Source of the DNA: JBAXEO01 sp964541375
Lineage (GTDB): Bacteria; Actinomycetota; Coriobacteriia; Anaerosomatales; JAAXUF01
Direction: 5' to 3'
Length of the DNA: 39,566 nt
Assembly: GCA_964541375.1 (NCBI GenBank)
Contig: CAZIPT010000014.1
Span: forward strand, 1 to 39,566
The position numbers and the translations under genes are program-made. Positions within the stretch are counted from its first letter, which is position 1; each line of letters begins with the position of its first letter. The notes under the pieces are model-generated. The model was not told the origin of the DNA. It was given only the letters and a program-made list of their open reading frames with translations, and ran no database searches. Of this stretch, positions 36,105-39,566 are shown piece after piece.

Positions 36105-36649
36105 AGCAGCGCGGAAGACAGACACAGCTCGGGGCGTCACTCCAGAGGATGCTTGGCAGACTGGATAGGCGAGGGGAGGGCGGCGCAGCATCAGCGCTCG
36201 CCGGGGCGGCGTGGCTCTCCATCGTGGGGCCTACGGTTCAGGCCCACACTACAGGAGCCTATATGCGAGAGGGCACCCTGATCGTGTACGTCGACAATCC
36301 CGCGTGGGCCACCGAGCTCACAGCCATGTCAGAGCGATACCGAACGGCCTTGAACGAAGAGATCGGTCAGGAGCTGGTAAGGAAGATACGCTTCTCTGTA
36401 TCCAGGAAGGTAGTCGAGCAGCACCGCATTGTTGCCGTTGAGAAGGAGACGGACGACTTCTACAAGGTAGACGATGTGCCGTCGGTTCCTCTCAGTTCTA
36501 CCGAGCTCGCACAGGTTGAGGCATCGGTGGAGGCTATCCCAGACCTGGAACTGCGAGAGGCCGTCTTGAGGGCCACTGTCAAGGACTTGGAGTGGAAAAG
36601 GGGTATCGCAGCCCGCAACTCCCGCGAGGAGCCGCGAGAAGGCCTCTGA
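36101..36649 (+). CDS. dciA: DciA-family (DUF721) protein, predicted replicative helicase loader
   Basis: The gene encodes 182 aa. The DUF721 core is at about 35-125 (AAWLSIVGPTVQAHTTGAYM, GTLIVYVDNPAWATEL). DciA proteins load or activate the replicative helicase DnaB in most bacteria lacking DnaC. The place between recF and gyrB is the usual actinobacterial one. It overlaps recF by 4 bp (ATGA). The C-terminal third is charged and variable. Codons for Arg are often AGA/AGG, unlike gyrB. Confidence 0.9.
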   Translation: MKQRGRQTQLGASLQRMLGRLDRRGEGGAASALAGAAWLSIVGPTVQAHTTGAYMREGTLIVYVDNPAWATELTAMSERYRTALNEEIGQELVRKIRFSVSRKVVEQHRIVAVEKETDDFYKVDDVPSVPLSSTELAQVEASVEAIPDLELREAVLRATVKDLEWKRGIAARNSREEPREGL

Positions 36650-36774
36650 GGGGTCATTCTGACCCGTTTACACAACAGTTTGTGGTACCATCATGGGCGC
36701 AACCACAACATATCGTAGTCCCTGGCAACACGTGGGCGGCTGCGGTTCTGCATGCGGTCAAGTGAGGAGACGGT

Positions 36775-38685
36775 GTGTCAGTAGACGCGGGGTATTCAGC
36801 CAAGGACATCCAGGTTCTTGAGGGGCTTGAAGCGGTTCGCAAACGGCCCGGAATGTATATCGGGACCACGGGGCCCAAGGGTCTGCACCACCTGGTCTAC
36901 GAAGTAGTAGACAACTCGGTCGACGAGGCGCTCGCCGGCTACTGCTCGGCGATCGATGTCGTGATCCACGTCGACAACTCGATCAGTGTCACTGACAACG
37001 GGCGCGGAATGCCGGTAGACAAGCATCCCAAGCTGAGGAAGCCCGCCGTAGAAGTCATCCTCACCGTCCTGCACGCGGGCGGTAAGTTCGGCGGAGAGGG
37101 CTACAAGGTGTCAGGCGGTCTCCACGGAGTCGGTGTGTCAGTGGTGAATGCGCTCTCGAGTCGGCTCGAGGTCGAGATCAAGAGGGATGGGGCTGTTTGG
37201 ACACAGTCCTACGACCACGGCAAGCCGACCGCCCCTCTGTCACAGGGGGGAAAGACCAAGGCGACCGGAACAACCGTCACCTTTTGGGCGGACTCGTCCA
37301 TTTTCGAAACCACGGTGTACGACTACGACACCCTGGCTTCACGGTTCCGGGAGACAGCGTTCCTGAACAAGAACCTGCGCATCACCCTGACGGACGAGCG
37401 TGAGCTGGAGCCCCGCAAGGAGGAGTTCCGCTACGCCGGAGGCATCATCGACTTCGTCAAGTACCTGAATGAGAACAAGGAGACGGTGAACTCTCGGCCG
37501 ATCTACTTCGAGGCGGAGGGTCCTGAAGGCGCCGTCGAGATCGCCATGCAATGGAACAATGGCTACTCCGATGCCGTCCTGGCTTTCGCAAACAACATCA
37601 ACACACACGAGGGCGGAACACACCTCGACGGGTTCAAGAACGCCTTGACACGCACCATCAACGAGTACGCCCGCCGTCAGGGGATCCTGAAGGAGAAGGA
37701 CGAGAACCTCTCGGGGGAGGATATCCGCGAAGGTCTCGCCGCGATCATTTCGGTCAAATTGACCGACCCGCAGTTCGAGGGCCAAACGAAGACCAAGCTA
37801 GGGAACACGGAGATGCGCGGACTCGTCCAGTCCGTGGTGACCCAGGGACTCTCCGAATACCTTGAAGAGCACCCCGGCCCCGCTCGGCAGATTGTCAGCA
37901 AGTCCGCACAGGCCGCCAAAGCCAGGGCGGCGGCTCGTAAGGCGCGCGAGCTCACGCGCCGTAAGGGGCTGCTCGAATCCTCTACGCTGCCGGGAAAGCT
38001 CGCGGACTGTTCGATCCGCGATGCGGCTTTCGCCGAAATCTATCTGGTGGAGGGGGACTCAGCCGGAGGCTCGGCCAAGCAGGCGAGGGACAGAAGTTTC
38101 CAGGCGATCCTCCCGCTTCGAGGCAAGATTCTGAATGTGGAGCGTGCGGGACTCAACCGGGCGCTGTCCAGCGAAGAGATCCAAGCGATGATCACGGCGA
38201 TGGGGACCAATATCGGCGAGGAGTTCGACATAGAAGCGGCGCGCTATCACAAGGCGATCATCATGACCGACGCCGACGTTGACGGTGCCCACATCCGCTG
38301 TCTGATCCTGACATTCTTCTATCGGTTCATGCCTGAGATGATCGAGAACGGGTTCGTCTACATCGCGCAGCCGCCGCTCTACAAGATCTCAGTGGGCAAG
38401 AAGCACGAATACGCCTACAACGATGCGCAGCTCCAGAGCGCGCTCGGCAAACTCGCCGAAGGGGTCAAGTATTCGATCCAGCGCTACAAGGGTCTTGGTG
38501 AGATGAACCCACAGCAGCTGTGGGACACCACCATGGACCCCTCCACGCGAACCCTCATGCAGGTAACCATCGATGACGGTCTGGCGGCCGAGAAGGCCTT
38601 CACCGATCTGATGGGCGATCAGGTGGAACCCCGTAAGGAGTTCATCCAGCGGCACGCGAAAGACGTCCGCTTCCTGGACATTTAG
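36775..38685 (+). CDS. gyrB: DNA gyrase subunit B
   Basis: The gene encodes 636 aa. The GHKL ATPase domain (VDNSVDEA, GRGMPVD, GGLHGVG), transducer, and Toprim domain (EGDSAGGSAKQ, MTDADVDGAHIR) with the C-terminal RYKGLGEMNPQQLW segment are all present. The start is GTG at 36775 preceded by AGGAG. In the 125-bp gap before it, a short GGGTCA/TGACCC hairpin (36651-36665) and an inverted repeat TTGTGGT-N15-ACCACAA (36680-36708) are seen. Gyrase with GyrA introduces negative supercoils. Confidence 0.98.
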   Translation: MSVDAGYSAKDIQVLEGLEAVRKRPGMYIGTTGPKGLHHLVYEVVDNSVDEALAGYCSAIDVVIHVDNSISVTDNGRGMPVDKHPKLRKPAVEVILTVLHAGGKFGGEGYKVSGGLHGVGVSVVNALSSRLEVEIKRDGAVWTQSYDHGKPTAPLSQGGKTKATGTTVTFWADSSIFETTVYDYDTLASRFRETAFLNKNLRITLTDERELEPRKEEFRYAGGIIDFVKYLNENKETVNSRPIYFEAEGPEGAVEIAMQWNNGYSDAVLAFANNINTHEGGTHLDGFKNALTRTINEYARRQGILKEKDENLSGEDIREGLAAIISVKLTDPQFEGQTKTKLGNTEMRGLVQSVVTQGLSEYLEEHPGPARQIVSKSAQAAKARAAARKARELTRRKGLLESSTLPGKLADCSIRDAAFAEIYLVEGDSAGGSAKQARDRSFQAILPLRGKILNVERAGLNRALSSEEIQAMITAMGTNIGEEFDIEAARYHKAIIMTDADVDGAHIRCLILTFFYRFMPEMIENGFVYIAQPPLYKISVGKKHEYAYNDAQLQSALGKLAEGVKYSIQRYKGLGEMNPQQLWDTTMDPSTRTLMQVTIDDGLAAEKAFTDLMGDQVEPRKEFIQRHAKDVRFLDI

Positions 38686-38715
38686 ACAGAGGCGGGAGGG
38701 GGTCGCGGGAAGACC

Positions 38716-39255
38716 GTGGGCGACAAGGACTTCAACTTCACCCCGCCGTCACGGCGCGAGGCCAAAAAGGCCTTTGAACCGCCGCCGTGGGAACAGGATC
38801 AATTCGAGGAGTTGGCTCGGCGTAAGGCAGCCGAGAAGGAAGCCGCCGAGGCTCCAGAGGGACTAACGGCGGCGCCTGTTGGTGCGACAGAGCCGCCACC
38901 GCCGGCAACGGCGGCCGTTGAAGCCGTGGCTGGAGCGGCTAGCCCGGTAGGCGAGATCGAAGCGCACGACGGCCCCGATGAGGATCCGCGCATCGAGGCC
39001 ATGTTGCTGGGGCTGAAGAACGAAGAGCCGCAGTTTGGGACGCAGATGTGGAAGTTCGCTCTCGCGGCCGCCGCCGTGTTGGCGGCAGTGGGCGCGGTGA
39101 TTCTGGTCTGGGGCGTCTACGCCGTTGCGACCGCGGCCCGGACTGGTCCTCTCGGCTCGCTGGGGGGCAGCGTTTTGGTCATGTTCGGATTCGTGTTCGC
39201 CGGCATAGGCGGATGGATCGCGTTTAGGACGCTTCGACAGCGAGGAGTGCTCTAG
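38716..39255 (+). CDS. Small membrane protein with acidic Ala/Pro-rich N-terminus between gyrB and gyrA
   Basis: The gene encodes 179 aa of unknown function. The N-terminal about 105 residues are charged, Ala/Glu/Pro-rich and probably disordered, with a helix-forming EELARRKAAEKEAAEA. Two membrane helices follow (about 110-136 and 148-169). The start is GTG at 38716. Its stop overlaps the gyrA GTG by one base (TAGTG), placing it in a gyrB-gyrA operon. Similar small membrane genes near gyrase occur in actinobacteria, but I cannot name this one. Confidence 0.75.
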   Translation: MGDKDFNFTPPSRREAKKAFEPPPWEQDQFEELARRKAAEKEAAEAPEGLTAAPVGATEPPPPATAAVEAVAGAASPVGEIEAHDGPDEDPRIEAMLLGLKNEEPQFGTQMWKFALAAAAVLAAVGAVILVWGVYAVATAARTGPLGSLGGSVLVMFGFVFAGIGGWIAFRTLRQRGVL

Positions 39256-39566
39256 TGTCAGACGAGAGCGGAATGATCGATACAAGCGGCACGACCACGC
39301 TGCCGATAGAGATCCAAAACGAGCTGAGGAACTCCTTCCTCGAGTACTCGATGAGCGTCATCGTCTCGCGGGCCCTCCCGGACGTGCGCGACGGGCTCAA
39401 GCCGGTGCACCGTCGGATTCTCTACGCCATGAACGAGTCAGGGCTCACCCCGACCCGCGCCTACAAGAAGTCGGCGTGGACCGTCGGCGAAGTCATCGGC
39501 AAGTATCACCCACACGGCGACTCCGCCGTGTACGAGACTATGGTGCGCTTGGCGCAGGATTTTGCC
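39255..39566 (+). CDS. gyrA: DNA gyrase subunit A (5' part only)
   Basis: The first 104 codons are in the window. The quinolone-region sequence GKYHPHGDSAVYETMVRLAQDF is recognisable, without the usual resistance substitution at the serine of GDS. The conserved KSAR of most GyrA proteins reads KSAW here. The GTG start overlaps the upstream stop (TAGTG). The catalytic tyrosine lies beyond the right edge. Confidence 0.97.
   Translation, partial: MSDESGMIDTSGTTTLPIEIQNELRNSFLEYSMSVIVSRALPDVRDGLKPVHRRILYAMNESGLTPTRAYKKSAWTVGEVIGKYHPHGDSAVYETMVRLAQDFA

Overview
The window is a high-GC bacterial chromosome segment centred on the replication origin. Gene content points to an anaerobic or microaerophilic actinobacterium of the Coriobacteriia / OPB41 (Anaerosomatales) type: FeoAB ferrous iron uptake, an oxygen-labile Fe-S serine dehydratase, a reverse rubrerythrin, a membrane-anchored multihaem cytochrome c and AddAB-type recombination nucleases. 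The lineage is inferred from gene content only.

Left part (1-18.5 kb), metabolic and envelope genes on both strands: a truncated DinG-type helicase with an N-terminal exonuclease; a small membrane protein; L-serine dehydratase beta (sdaAB); a GNAT acetyltransferase; the feoA-feoB-cysteine-rich protein operon; serine dehydratase alpha (sdaAA); a yybP-ykoY-type (Mn2+) riboswitch ahead of a P2-type cation ATPase that overlaps a small soluble histidine kinase; ddl with an acidic membrane protein; an HtrA protease; a multihaem cytochrome; reverse rubrerythrin coupled to rlmN.

Middle part (18.5-30.7 kb), all on the minus strand and pointing away from the origin: addB-addA; parA-parB and a small YtxH-like membrane protein; rsmG; a gene-free stretch of about 640 bp bounded by two parS sites; and the rpmH-rnpA-yidD-yidC-jag operon, driven by a consensus promoter and ended by a strong hairpin.

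Origin and right part (30.7-39.6 kb), all on the plus strand: a cluster of DnaA-box-like 9-mers; a GHKL-ATPase/winged-helix gene ending 25 bp before dnaA; dnaA; a second DnaA-box cluster with a DnaA-trio-like element; dnaN, recF, dciA (DUF721), gyrB, a small membrane protein, and the start of gyrA.

Together the genes form a classical origin region: initiation (dnaA, dnaN, dciA), supercoiling (gyrBA), segregation (parABS), break repair (addAB, recF), translation and membrane insertion (rpmH, rnpA, yidC, jag, rsmG). It borders a metal, redox and stress-related neighbourhood. The least explained element is the GHKL-winged-helix gene lying inside the origin in the dnaA transcription unit. The manganese-riboswitch, cation-ATPase and histidine-kinase unit comes second.
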